Of a stretch of DNA of 53,742 bases, positions 26,709 through 35,003 are shown piece by piece. The DNA comes from Paractinoplanes ferrugineus (GTDB lineage: Bacteria > Actinomycetota > Actinomycetes > Mycobacteriales > Micromonosporaceae): positions 1-53,742 of the forward strand of contig NZ_BOMM01000079.1 in NCBI RefSeq assembly GCF_016862195.1. Reading direction: 5' to 3'. A program made the position numbers and the translations under genes. The notes below the pieces were generated by a model. It did no database searches and was not told the DNA's origin. It saw only the letters and a program-made list of their open reading frames with translations. Numbering within the stretch: the stretch's first letter is position 1; every line of letters starts with the position of its first letter.

Positions 26709-26839
26709 GACAGTGACCGCCGGGCCGCCCGGAATCATCGCGCCGATACGAGAGCGAGCCTTTCCAGGCCGTCGATTCGAGAAATCACGGTGGAGCCGAT
26801 CCCGCCGGAATGGTGCCGTTGCCGAGTTGCGCGCGGGCC

Positions 26840-27484
26840 TCAGCCCGCGAAAGGCAGGACCTGAAGAGTGCTGCCGACGTTGTTCGCGCCGACCGCGCCG
26901 TAGGCACCGCGCAGCTCGAACAGGCCGGAGTCGCCGGCCGGCTGCACCCGCCAGATCTGTGACGACTTGCCGGGCACGCACTTCTCCAGTGCGAGCGCGA
27001 CGTCCGGAGTGGCGGCGACGCAGTAACCGGTGCCCACCTCCTCGTTCCAGAACGGCGGCACGATGACCACCCGGTTGGGCTCCGACACGTTCGCCGGCTG
27101 GAACGACATCATCGTGGCGTCGGACCGGGTCCGGCCCGTGAAGTCGACCTTGCCACCCTTACCCACCTGCAGGAATCGGTCCGCGTCGGCGGTGGCGATG
27201 TCGATCACGACGCTCGCGCCGGGCCGGATGTCAGTGATCTTGATGCCGGACAGATCCGACTTCGCACCGGACCTCGCCTTCGCCGTTCTGGTGGCGGTGG
27301 TGGCCTTCTCGACCGGCGTGGTGTCGGCAGTTCCGGCCGGGCTCGGGGCCGAGGACGCCGGGGCCGCCGACGAAACCGTGTCGGGCGCGGTCGCGGTGAT
27401 CGGCTCCCCGGTTTCGGCGCACGCCGTGAGCGACGCAGTGAAGGTGAGGGCCGCCGCGATGACAAAGGAACGGGAGAAACGCAT
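26840..27484 (-). CDS. Putative lipoprotein with ricin-like C-terminal features
   Basis: 214 aa from ATG at 27484 (GGAG at 8 bases). Residues 1-22 form a lipoprotein signal with lipobox LTAC (Cys22). A Ser/Ala/Pro/Thr-rich tether runs to about residue 75 and is followed by a beta-rich domain: VVIDIATADADRFLQVGKGGKVDF, GYCVAATPDVALALEKCVPGKSSQIWRVQPAGDSGLFEL. The Cys pair and Q-x-W-like element resemble one lobe of a ricin-type trefoil. Function is unknown. The neighbouring stretch 27485-27736 (about 250 bases) has no gene. Confidence 0.75.
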   Translation of the reverse strand: MRFSRSFVIAAALTFTASLTACAETGEPITATAPDTVSSAAPASSAPSPAGTADTTPVEKATTATRTAKARSGAKSDLSGIKITDIRPGASVVIDIATADADRFLQVGKGGKVDFTGRTRSDATMMSFQPANVSEPNRVVIVPPFWNEEVGTGYCVAATPDVALALEKCVPGKSSQIWRVQPAGDSGLFELRGAYGAVGANNVGSTLQVLPFAG

Positions 27485-27736
27485 GGTTTTCACTCCGGAA
27501 AGTAATGCGGAAAGGCGACGAAAGCCTGCCGGGATGCTGATTTCCCCGGCCCGTGGCGGCCTGCTGGAACAAACCCTATGGGTTCGGCAGCCGCCTTGAT
27601 TCACCCATTCGTGCCACGACCGGAAACGGTTTCACGCGGCCGCGCCGGCAATCCCTTGTCGATGGGTTCGATCGCGTCCGGTGCGGCGGACGTCGGTTAC
27701 CTCAGCGGCCCCGGGGGGCTGTGACAGGCTGTCGGC

Positions 27737-28306
27737 ATGCCGGACGACGTGCTCGTGCCGAAGCTTCATCCCCTGCTCGCGACACGGTGGAGTCCGACGA
27801 CGTTCGACCCGGGGTTCGAGCTCGATGCGGACCAGACCGAACTGCTTGTGGAAGCGGCGCGGTGGGCCCCGTCGGCCGGGAACTCGCAACCGTGGGCGTT
27901 CATCGTGAGTCGCCGGGGCGACGACACGCATCGCCGGCTGGTGCGTCATCTCGCTGCCAGTTCGAGCCGTTGGGCGCCCTCGGCAAGCGTTCTCGTGGCC
28001 AACCTGGCGCACCGCTACGTCGACGGCACCGACTGGGAATACTCCGAATTCGCGCTGTACGACCTGGGTCAAGCGGTCGCCCACATGACGATACAAGCGC
28101 AAGCTCTCGGGCTGTTCGCCCGGCAGTTCCGGGCCTTCGACCGCAGCGCCCTGGCGCACGAGTTCGGCGTACCGCCGCACTGGGAGGTCACCACCATGTC
28201 GGCCTTCGGCCGGGTGCCGAGCAGCCCTGACTCGGCCACGCCGCAGCCGCTCGAGGCGGCCCGCATGCGCCGTCCCATCGGGGATCTGCTCTGGACCGGG
28301 CCCTGA
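27737..28306 (+). CDS. Nitroreductase family protein
   Basis: 189 aa. RWSPTTFDPGF and LLVEAARWAPSAGNSQPWAFIV are the N-terminal FMN-binding block of the family, and the later segment ALYDLGQAVAHMTIQAQALGL matches the helix that packs near FMN. The family uses NAD(P)H and FMN to reduce nitro or quinone compounds or performs related dehydrogenations. ATG at 27737 has a weak ribosome site. It is followed by a hairpin terminator and stands alone. Confidence 0.85.
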   Translation: MPDDVLVPKLHPLLATRWSPTTFDPGFELDADQTELLVEAARWAPSAGNSQPWAFIVSRRGDDTHRRLVRHLAASSSRWAPSASVLVANLAHRYVDGTDWEYSEFALYDLGQAVAHMTIQAQALGLFARQFRAFDRSALAHEFGVPPHWEVTTMSAFGRVPSSPDSATPQPLEAARMRRPIGDLLWTGP

Positions 28307-28309
28307 CCG

Positions 28310-28339
28310 ACGGGTGTCGGCTTCGGTATTGACACCCGT
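28310..28339 (+). terminator. Hairpin terminator after the nitroreductase gene
   Basis: ACGGGTGTC (28310-28318) and GACACCCGT (28331-28339) form a perfect 9-bp stem with a 12-base loop, 3 bases past the stop. It overlaps the -35 of the next gene. Confidence 0.65.
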
Positions 28340-28358
28340 TCACGGCCATATTTAGCTT
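28329..28358 (+). promoter_or_regulatory. Candidate promoter of the feruloyl esterase gene
   Basis: TTGACA (28329-28334), an 18-base spacer, and TAGCTT (28353-28358, TANNNT). It lies 28 bases before the start codon. The -35 sits in the right arm of the upstream terminator. Confidence 0.5.
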
Positions 28359-28385
28359 TCCGTGCTCGTATCGGAGGGGGCACGT

Positions 28386-30146
28386 ATGCGCGCACATGGT
28401 CGGGGTGGGACACCGGGACGCGTTGTCCGTACAGCAAGAGTCCGCGCACTATCGGTCGCTCTCGCCGTCCTGGCCGTGTTCGGCATGGCCGGCGGCGGCC
28501 AAGCCGCGCCCCGTCCGGTCGCGACCGTAGCGCGTGTTTCGCCCGCCGACCCTCCGGTGGTACTGCCGAGGATGGACTGCGCGGGGCTGGCCGGGGCGGA
28601 CCTGTCGGGGACGCCGGACGCTGCGGCGGTCATCGGGTCGGCGACCGCGGCGACGTCGCCGGACGGCTCCGCGGCCTGCGAGGTCAAGGGAGTCGTGGCG
28701 CCGCAGATCCAGTTCGACGTCTTCCTGCCCACCATGACGTGGCGGCAGCGGTACCTGCAGATCGGGTGCGCGTCGTTCTGCGGCAACGTCGACTTCTACG
28801 CCGACGCGACGGACGGGTGCGTGCCGCTGAACCGCGGTGACTTCGTGCTGGCCACCGACAACCAGGGGCATGTCGGCGCCGCCGGCTTCGACGCCACCTT
28901 CGGCGCCGACCCGCAGTTGCGTGTCGACTTCGGTTACCGGGCCGACCATGTCGTGGCGCTCGTCGCCAAGCGGCTCATCACCCTCTACTACGGACAGGGC
29001 CCGCGGTATTCGTACTTCGACGGTTGCTCGCAAGGCGGCCACGAGGGCCTGACCGAGGCGCAGCGCTACCCGCACGACTTCGACGGCATCGTCGCCGGCG
29101 CCCCGGCGTCGCTGTTCTCCTCGCTCAGCGTGTGGTCCGCGGGCTGGCACGCGACGGCGAACACCGATCCGCGGGGGCGGCCCATCCTGACCGCCGCCCA
29201 GCTTCCCGCCCTGCACGCCGCAGTCCTGGCTGCGTGCGACGCACGGGACGGCCTGGCCGACGGCCAGATCGACGACCCACGCGCCTGCGCGTTCGACCCG
29301 CGGAGCCTGCGCTGCGCGCCGGGAACCAGCCACGCGAACTGCCTCACCGACGCGCAGATCGATGCCGTACGCAAGCTGTACGACGGGCCACGCGACGAGC
29401 GGGGCCGGCTGATGTACCCCGGTGGTGAGCCGGTGGGCTCGGAAGCGAACTGGGCCCGCTGGGTCACCCCGACCGCGGCCGGCAACCCGGCCGGGGCCGC
29501 GGCCACCGCGACGAACGCGCTGAAATACCTTGCTTTCCCGTCCGCCCGGCCGACGATGACGCTGCCCGACCTGCACTACGACTCGGCGACCTTCCGTGAG
29601 ATCGCCCAGCAGGCCGGCATCTACGACGCGAGCGACCCGGACCTGACCGCCTTCCGCGCCGCGGGCGGCAAGCTCCTGCTCTGGCACGGCTGGGCCGACC
29701 CGGCGATCTCGCCGTACGGGACGATCGCCTATTACCACGCGGTCACCGAGCGCATGGGCGGGCCGGCGGCCACGCAGCGGTTCGCCCGCCTGTTCCTGCT
29801 GCCGGGCGTCTCGCACTGCGGTGACGGCCAGGGACCGGACGCGATCGACGCGCTCACCCCCACCATCGCGTGGGTCGAGAGCGGCGTCGCACCCGAGCGG
29901 CTCGTGGCCACCAAGCGCCAGGACGACGACGTCGTACGTACCCGGCCGGTCTTTCCCTATCCGACAGTCGCCCGCTACGACGGCAGCGGCAGCGTCGACG
30001 ACGCGGCGAATTTCGTCCCGACCCCGCCGCCCACCCGCTACCGGGACGACATCGCCTGGCTCGGGTCTTTCCGCTCGGGCTACGAGCAAACCTGCGGCTG
30101 GCACGACGGCCGCTGGGTCTGCACCCCGGCCCGGCACCCGGACTAG
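28386..30146 (+). CDS. Secreted tannase/feruloyl esterase family protein
   Basis: 586 aa from ATG at 28386 behind GGAGGGGG. A signal peptide covers about residues 1-41 (VRALSVALAVLAVFGMAGGGQA-A). The tannase family triad and its supporting disulfide are visible: GCSQGG (nucleophile Ser with the preceding Cys, near residue 214), HGWADPAISP (Asp), and VSHCGDGQGPD (His followed by Cys), the CS-D-HC arrangement. Further Cys residues in the lid (CAFDPRSLRC) would bind calcium or form disulfides, as in fungal and bacterial members. The family hydrolyses feruloyl or galloyl esters. In this genome it would free ferulate from arabinoxylan, supporting the xylanases 20 kb away. It ends in a 4-base overlap with the convergent DUF402 gene. 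Confidence 0.88.
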   Translation: MRAHGRGGTPGRVVRTARVRALSVALAVLAVFGMAGGGQAAPRPVATVARVSPADPPVVLPRMDCAGLAGADLSGTPDAAAVIGSATAATSPDGSAACEVKGVVAPQIQFDVFLPTMTWRQRYLQIGCASFCGNVDFYADATDGCVPLNRGDFVLATDNQGHVGAAGFDATFGADPQLRVDFGYRADHVVALVAKRLITLYYGQGPRYSYFDGCSQGGHEGLTEAQRYPHDFDGIVAGAPASLFSSLSVWSAGWHATANTDPRGRPILTAAQLPALHAAVLAACDARDGLADGQIDDPRACAFDPRSLRCAPGTSHANCLTDAQIDAVRKLYDGPRDERGRLMYPGGEPVGSEANWARWVTPTAAGNPAGAAATATNALKYLAFPSARPTMTLPDLHYDSATFREIAQQAGIYDASDPDLTAFRAAGGKLLLWHGWADPAISPYGTIAYYHAVTERMGGPAATQRFARLFLLPGVSHCGDGQGPDAIDALTPTIAWVESGVAPERLVATKRQDDDVVRTRPVFPYPTVARYDGSGSVDDAANFVPTPPPTRYRDDIAWLGSFRSGYEQTCGWHDGRWVCTPARHPD

Positions 30147-30769
30147 CTCGGCCGGCCCAGGTCTTCGGGCAGGACCGGCACCGGCCAGGTGGGGTCGGGG
30201 CGGAAGTCGACGTGGGTGCCGTCGAACGGGAAAGCGCCGGCTTCCGCCAGCCTGATCAGCCGCTCCCCCTCGGCCCGGACGACAGCGGCCTGCTCGGCGT
30301 CGAAATAGGCCGGGTTGCCGATGCGGGCGGCCATCTCGTCCTCATCCTTCCACTCCCAAGTGCGGTCGGGCCTGACCCAGACGTCGAGCACCAGGTCGGT
30401 CAGGTCGATCGCGTTCTCGTGGCGGGCGCAGGGCGTCTCCAGATTGACGTACCAGCCGACGAAGTCGCCCCTCTCGAAGAACCACCAGATCGAATGCCAG
30501 CCGTCGTACGGTCGAAGAACCAGAATGTCGTTGTCTTCCCACGTCTTGCGGACCAGCCGTGGCGAGCGCATCTCATTGATCGGCAGCTCGTGTTGCGAGT
30601 TGCCGGCGGCGTCCCGGAGCACGGCGAATTCGCTTCCCGCCGGGGTCCACAGCAGAAGGCCGGCGTGGTCGTCGCGGATCACCCGCATCGGCTGCACGAA
30701 CGTGTAGTGCACGCCTCGAAAATAGCGACGCAGCACGGTTCTTCCGGGTTCGAAGGGCATGGTCGACAC
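30143..30769 (-). CDS. DUF402 family protein (FomD-like)
   Basis: Up to 208 aa from GTG at 30769; ATG at 30760 is an alternative and neither has a clear ribosome site. The beta-barrel core shows TVLRRYFRGVHYTFVQPMRVI, WYVNLETPCARHENAIDLTDLVLDVWV and a later WKDEDEMAARI; the spaced Asp/Glu residues (DLTDLVLDVWV, DEDE) form the metal site of DUF402. Characterised relatives such as FomD hydrolyse nucleotide-linked phosphonates or nucleoside phosphates. The exact substrate here is unknown. Confidence 0.85.
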   Translation of the reverse strand: MSTMPFEPGRTVLRRYFRGVHYTFVQPMRVIRDDHAGLLLWTPAGSEFAVLRDAAGNSQHELPINEMRSPRLVRKTWEDNDILVLRPYDGWHSIWWFFERGDFVGWYVNLETPCARHENAIDLTDLVLDVWVRPDRTWEWKDEDEMAARIGNPAYFDAEQAAVVRAEGERLIRLAEAGAFPFDGTHVDFRPDPTWPVPVLPEDLGRPS

Positions 30770-31021
30770 CGTAGCGACCGGCCGAAAGCCGGAGCCGGAC
30801 CCGTCGACCGGCCGACCTCGAATGTGATCATCCGGACGGCTGATAGACCATCGCCTCTTCGACCCAGCAGGCGAATTGGTTTTCCCTCTTTGGCCGTCGG
30901 CCGAAAACCCGATTCGGACATAAGCTAGCTAATGGTACGTTTTGCGAGATGCCACCGTCGGACAATTTGTCTCGTTCGACCGGGTGGCAGGGCACAACTC
31001 CCGACCCAGCAGAGGATCACC

Positions 31022-31657
31022 ATGTTGAAGGCTCTCGCCACCGGCGCCACGCTTCTCGCCTCATTGGCCGCAACCGCGGCACCCGCGGCGGCCTCCCCGG
31101 CACCGGCGCCACGAAGCGACATGACAATCAAAGTGGTTGCGGCCAACGGCTCCGGTTGTCCGTTGGGCAGCGCCCAAGTGACTCCCGCCCGGGACGGCAA
31201 GGCGTTCACCGTGACGTACAGCCAGTTCACCGCCCAGGTAGGAGTCGGCACCAAGCCGGGCGACTTCCGCAAGAACTGCCAATTGGCGCTCGACGTGCGG
31301 GTTCCGCAGGGTTACACCTACGCCGTCTCCAGGACCGACTATCGGGGTTTCGCCAGCATTCAGCGCGGCGCAAACGCGTCCCTGACCGCCTTCACCTATT
31401 TCCAGGGCGACTCCCGTACCGGCATGACCAGGTACAACTTCAACGGACCCACCGACGGGAACTGGCAGCGGAGCAAGGCGGTCGGGATCAGCGCGCTGTC
31501 GTTCCGCCCCTGCGGGGGACAGCGCTATCTCAATATCAACAATGAACTGCGCGTTTCCGCCGGTTCGACGGCGAACAGGGCGGCCAGCCTCATCACCATG
31601 GACTCCACCGATGGCAACCTGGACACCACTTATCACGTCGCCTGGAAGAAGTGCTGA
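31022..31657 (+). CDS. Secreted DUF4360-like protein, copy A
   Basis: 211 aa. ATG at 31022 has GAGG upstream. The signal peptide MLKALATGATLLASLAATAAPAAA ends near residue 24. The mature part carries GSGCPLGSAQVTP, FTVTYSQFTAQVG, RKNCQLALDVRVPQGYTYAV and YHVAWKKC; four or more Cys residues suggest disulfides. The pattern matches DUF4360, a family of small secreted beta-rich proteins of unknown role in fungi and actinobacteria. Copy B lies tail to tail and is about two-thirds identical through the mature part by eye. Confidence 0.85.
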   Translation: MLKALATGATLLASLAATAAPAAASPAPAPRSDMTIKVVAANGSGCPLGSAQVTPARDGKAFTVTYSQFTAQVGVGTKPGDFRKNCQLALDVRVPQGYTYAVSRTDYRGFASIQRGANASLTAFTYFQGDSRTGMTRYNFNGPTDGNWQRSKAVGISALSFRPCGGQRYLNINNELRVSAGSTANRAASLITMDSTDGNLDTTYHVAWKKC

Positions 31658-31673
31658 CCCGTTCTTCACCACG

Positions 31674-31703
31674 ACCGGCCCGGGGCTGCTGCCCCGGGCC
31701 GGT
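31674..31703. terminator. Bidirectional hairpin between the DUF4360-like genes
   Basis: ACCGGCCCGGGGC and GCCCCGGGCCGGT form a perfect 13-bp stem with a TGCT loop, 17 bases from each stop codon. It should end both convergent transcripts. Confidence 0.88.
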
Positions 31704-31720
31704 TCGGCTGTGCCTGCTTG

Positions 31721-32359
31721 TCAGCACTTCTTCCAGGCGACGTGGTAGACGGTGTCGATGCGGCCGTCGGTCGAGTCCATGGTCAGCATGCTCGTCGTCT
31801 TCCTGATGTTGGAAGATCCGGCATTCACCCGAAGCTCGGTATTGACATTGAGGTAGCGCTTCTCACCGCACGGCAGGAAAGCCAGCGAACTGATGCCGAC
31901 GGTGTCGGTGCGCTGCCAATTGCCGTCGATCGGGCCCCGGAAATCGTGCCGGATCTGGGTGCTCTGCCGTTCACCCTGGAAGTAGTAGTTGGCGGTCTCG
32001 GACCCGGAGGCACCACGCTCCAAATGGGCGAAACCGCGGTAGTCGGTGCCGGAAATCGCGTACGTATACCCCTGCGGGACGTGCACGTCGAGGGCCAGCT
32101 GACAATTCTTGCGGAAGTCCGCCGCCTTTGTTCCGAGACCCACCTGCGCGGTGAACTGGCTGTACGTGACGGTAAAGGCTTTGTTGTCCGGAGCCGGCGT
32201 CACCTGGGCACTGCCCAATGGACATCCGGAGCCGTTGGCGGCGACGACGCCGATGACCATCTCTTCGTCCGGGAGCGCAGAACCAGCAGCGTTCGCCGGC
32301 ACGCCGGTGGCGACGAGGGAAGCCGCCAAAGTGGCGCCGACAGCAAGAGCTTTGAGCAC
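31721..32359 (-). CDS. Secreted DUF4360-like protein, copy B
   Basis: 212 aa from GTG at 32359 with AAAGGG upstream. Signal peptide MLKALAVGATLAASLVATGVPANA. The mature part repeats the motifs of copy A: GSGCPLGSAQVTP, FTVTYSQFTAQVG, RKNCQLALDVHVPQGYTYAI and the C-terminus TVYHVAWKKC. Differences concentrate in the central loop and near the N-terminus (acidic PDEE versus PAPRS). The convergent arrangement points to an inverted local duplication. Function is unknown. Confidence 0.85.
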   Translation of the reverse strand: MLKALAVGATLAASLVATGVPANAAGSALPDEEMVIGVVAANGSGCPLGSAQVTPAPDNKAFTVTYSQFTAQVGLGTKAADFRKNCQLALDVHVPQGYTYAISGTDYRGFAHLERGASGSETANYYFQGERQSTQIRHDFRGPIDGNWQRTDTVGISSLAFLPCGEKRYLNVNTELRVNAGSSNIRKTTSMLTMDSTDGRIDTVYHVAWKKC

Positions 32360-32653
32360 GGTAACCCTTTCTAATACGTGAGCCGATCCACAATTCGTTC
32401 ACGCGAGAACATGACGTAGTTCGACCGCGTACTCGTGATCGATGCACTACGAAATACTCCGGCGACATCAAGACAACGATGCAGAAGACGCTCGCGTAAC
32501 TATTCTTCGGACATACCGACCGAGTAGGCGAGCACGATTTCGCCCATTTGGCCTACCCATCCCGTCGGTGGCGCGGGCCGATATCACATTAATTGTTATC
32601 GAGACAATGCCAGCTTGCGGAGGCCGTCCGGGCAGCGAGGACGGTCCGGCATC
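32360..32653. other. Gap between DUF4360 copy B and the membrane protein
   Basis: About 294 bases with no gene seen. It is AT-richer than its surroundings (for example 32580-32610), as expected for promoters, but no clear -35/-10 pair or operator is recognised. Confidence 0.6.
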
Positions 32654-33313
32654 ATGGGGGCCATGCGGTCCCGGAACGTTCGATTGTGGTGGATGGTCGG
32701 CCCGGCCGCCGGCACGCTGTTGGGCCTGCTCGACTCGGCCGTCAACCATGTGCCGGCGCTGCTGGGTGAGGTCGGGAAGGCACGTGCTGAGCGGGGCGGC
32801 TGGTCGCAGGCCGCGGAGTTCGCGAGTTTGATTCTGGATGCCGGGTGGGCTTGGGCGGCGACGGCTGTCCTGGCGGGCCGGCTGGTGAGCCGGCCCGCCA
32901 GTGCGGCGGCGGGGATGTCGGCCGGCGCGCTGGCGGGTGGTCTCGTGCTGGTCTTCGCCACCGTTGGCTACTACGGGGCGGACGTGCTGTTCGACGGCGG
33001 CACCTGGTGGAGCCCGACGACTCGCTACTGGCTGGTGGGCAGTGTGTTGCTCGGTCCGCCGCTCGGGGTGGTCGGCGCGCTGATCCGGTGCCGCGGTCCG
33101 ATCGCGGCGGTGGCCGCGCTGGTTGTGCCCGCGGGCGCGGCCCTGCAGATGGCTCTGTTGCCGCCGCCGCCGGAAAGCCGGATGGCGGAACCGGTGCGCT
33201 GGAGCGTCTGGGTCGCGGCCGTTGTCGCCACCGTGTCGGTCGCCCGCGGAATCCGCCGTCGCGGCGCGAGATCGCCGCGCGAAAACATGAGGGCGGGCTG
33301 CGACACGCGGTGA
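32654..33313 (+). CDS. Integral membrane protein of unknown function
   Basis: About 219 aa; start ATG at 32654 or 32663, neither with an ideal ribosome site. About six hydrophobic segments: WWMVGPAAGTLLGLLDSAVN, LILDAGWAWAATAVLAGRLV, GALAGGLVLVFATVGYYGAD, YWLVGSVLLGPPLGVVGALI, AAVAALVVPAGAALQMALL, WVAAVVATVSVARGI. The C-terminus is basic. No family is recognised. It is followed 6 bases later by the TetR remnant. Confidence 0.7.
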   Translation: MGAMRSRNVRLWWMVGPAAGTLLGLLDSAVNHVPALLGEVGKARAERGGWSQAAEFASLILDAGWAWAATAVLAGRLVSRPASAAAGMSAGALAGGLVLVFATVGYYGADVLFDGGTWWSPTTRYWLVGSVLLGPPLGVVGALIRCRGPIAAVAALVVPAGAALQMALLPPPPESRMAEPVRWSVWVAAVVATVSVARGIRRRGARSPRENMRAGCDTR

Positions 33314-33318
33314 CGAGT

Positions 33319-33492
33319 TCAGCGGTTCGGGCGGTCGAGACCGGTGCCGTAACGCGCCACCAGGGTGCGGACGGCTTCGTCGACCACCGCGGTCGTGCGG
33401 GCCGGGGTCACGGTCCGGTCCGGGAACACCAGGCTCGGCCAGAACAGGTAGTTGGAGATCATCCCGAGGAACTGCGTGGCGGCCATCTCATG
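33319..33492 (-). pseudogene. TetR regulator remnant (C-terminal end only)
   Basis: The minus-strand frame reads EMAATQFLGMISNYLFWPSL then VVDEAVRTLVARYGTGL, the end of a TetR-type ligand domain, about 55 residues. No helix-turn-helix precedes it; the frame runs instead into sequence that on the plus strand belongs to an SDR remnant. It is a truncated gene. Confidence 0.7.
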
Positions 33493-33827
33493 TCTCGTTT
33501 CGCCGAGCAGACCGTGCTCGTGGCGGTCCGGGGACTCACTCGGACCGCCACCCTCGAGTTGGGCCGCGACAACATCCGGGTCAATGCCCTCCACCCCGGC
33601 GTTGTCGCCACCCCGTTCATCACCGAGCCGGCGGCCGGCGGTGACGTACCGATCGCCGATTTCTACTCACCCGAGCCGTTCGCCGTCCCGCGACTGGGGC
33701 CGCCCGCCGACGTCACCGCACTGCTGTTGGGCCTGACATCGCCGCAGGCGGCCTTCGTCACCGGCGCCGAAATGTCGTCGACGGCGGGCTGCTCCTCGGT
33801 CCCGCCCTGGGCAAGGAGGCCGCATGA
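33490..33827 (+). pseudogene. SDR remnant (C-terminal half, frameshifted)
   Basis: The plus-strand frame reads VRGLTRTATLELGRDNIRVN, ALHPGVVATPF and AFVTGAE, the second half of a classical SDR after the YxxxK motif, which is absent. At about 33769-33771 the SDR ending continues in another frame (NVVDGGLLLGPALGKEAA, stop at 33825), showing a frameshift. The start, cofactor site and catalytic Tyr are missing. It abuts the TetR remnant head to head, so one deletion probably removed the middle of a divergent pair. Confidence 0.75.
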
Positions 33828-33849
33828 CGGCCGAATCCAGGGGTGCGGG

Positions 33850-34902
33850 TCAGGGCGCCGGGCGCTCGACGGCGGTCGCCGGGTTGCCGTCGACCGCGGC
33901 CTTGAGCAGCGGGGTCAGCTTCTCCAGCAGGAACGGCAGGCTCAGCGGGGTGATGAACGAGGTGGCGCCGCCGGTCAGTTCCTCGTTCTCCAGGTAGATG
34001 TCCCGGCCCTCGGTCTTGACCTTCAGCTTCGCGTACAGCGGGTCGGCCTGCACCTTCGCCTTGTCGGTGTCGTACTTGTCGACCAGCCAGATCAGTACGT
34101 CGGTGTCGAGCATGTCGGTGCGTTCCTTGCTCAGGTTCGCGCCGAACTCCTTGCCGGTCACCTCGGCCAGACCGGCCGGCAGCTTGAAGCCGAGGTCGGT
34201 CAGGAACCGGCCGCGAGGGTCCTGCGGGCCGTAGACGTAGTAGCCCTCGTAGGTCATCGCCATCAGTCCGGTGGCACCCTGGAACTCCGGATTGGCGGCC
34301 TTGACCGCGTCGATCCTGCCCTGCACCCCGGCGACGACCTTCTCGGCCTGGTCGGACCGGCCGACCGCCTTGCCCACCGTGCGGGTGACGTCCTGCCAGG
34401 AGACGCCGTAGTCGACCTGGCCCTTGGGCTGGGCGATCACCGGGGCGAGTTTGGACAGGGTGTCGTACTCGGCCTTGGTGAGGGCGGAGTACATCCCGAT
34501 GATGAGGTCCGGCCGCAGCGCCGCGACCTTCTCCACCTGTACGCCGTCGGTGCTGGTCAGCACCTGCGGCTTGGGGTTGCTGCCGAGCGCGGCCTCGGCC
34601 CACGGCCAGATCGCGCCGGGCTTCTCGCCGAACCACTCGGTGGTGGCCACCGGGACCACGCCCAGCGAGAGCAGCGCGTCCTGCTCGACCAGGCCCACCA
34701 CGACGATCCGGCGAGGTTCGGCGGGGACGGTGGTGGTGCCGTACTTGTTGTCGATCGACACGGGGAACGCGTTGGCGGTGGGGGCGCCACTGGTCGAGGA
34801 CGCCGCCGGTTCCTCGGTGCTCCCGCCACATGCCGCGACAGCGAGCAGGAGCCCGGTCGCCACCGTCGCGCTGACGGTCCGCCGGATATCGATTAGCCGC
34901 AC
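33850..34902 (-). CDS. Ferric-siderophore ABC transporter, substrate-binding lipoprotein
   Basis: 350 aa from GTG at 34902 (AAAGGA 7 bases upstream). The signal ends in a lipobox AVAAC (Cys25) followed by a Gly/Ser/Glu tether. The FepB/FecB-type fold is visible: RIVVVGLVEQDALLSLGVVPVATT, LRPDLIIGMYSALTKAEYDTLSKLAPVI, GYYVYGPQDPRGRFLTDLGF, and a final LLEKLTPLLKAAVDG. Anchored outside the membrane, it would pass a ferric siderophore to the two divergent FecCD permeases. The iron box lies 55 bases upstream. The cognate siderophore is presumably the NRPS product encoded downstream. Confidence 0.92.
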   Translation of the reverse strand: MRLIDIRRTVSATVATGLLLAVAACGGSTEEPAASSTSGAPTANAFPVSIDNKYGTTTVPAEPRRIVVVGLVEQDALLSLGVVPVATTEWFGEKPGAIWPWAEAALGSNPKPQVLTSTDGVQVEKVAALRPDLIIGMYSALTKAEYDTLSKLAPVIAQPKGQVDYGVSWQDVTRTVGKAVGRSDQAEKVVAGVQGRIDAVKAANPEFQGATGLMAMTYEGYYVYGPQDPRGRFLTDLGFKLPAGLAEVTGKEFGANLSKERTDMLDTDVLIWLVDKYDTDKAKVQADPLYAKLKVKTEGRDIYLENEELTGGATSFITPLSLPFLLEKLTPLLKAAVDGNPATAVERPAP

Positions 34903-34956
34903 GGTTGGTCCTTTCTGCTCGGACGAGACCCAGGGGAGATGGCCTCGGATGGGAGT

Positions 34957-34975
34957 GTAGGTTAGCCTCACCTAA
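34957..34975. promoter_or_regulatory. IdeR/DmdR-type iron box, GTAGGTTAGCCTCACCTAA
   Basis: Matches the 19-bp actinobacterial iron box TTAGGTTAGSCTAACCTAA at 17 positions. It is centrally placed between the binding-protein gene and the first permease gene and would repress both under iron sufficiency. Confidence 0.88.
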
Positions 34976-35003
34976 TCAGACGAGCTCAGAGGGGTGGGAA
35001 CGC

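Noticed and set aside
32845..34896. Long plus-strand frame over the SDR remnant and binding-protein gene
   Set aside because: Only its middle part (about 33490-33770) has SDR similarity. The rest is antisense to the siderophore binding protein or out of frame with the membrane protein.
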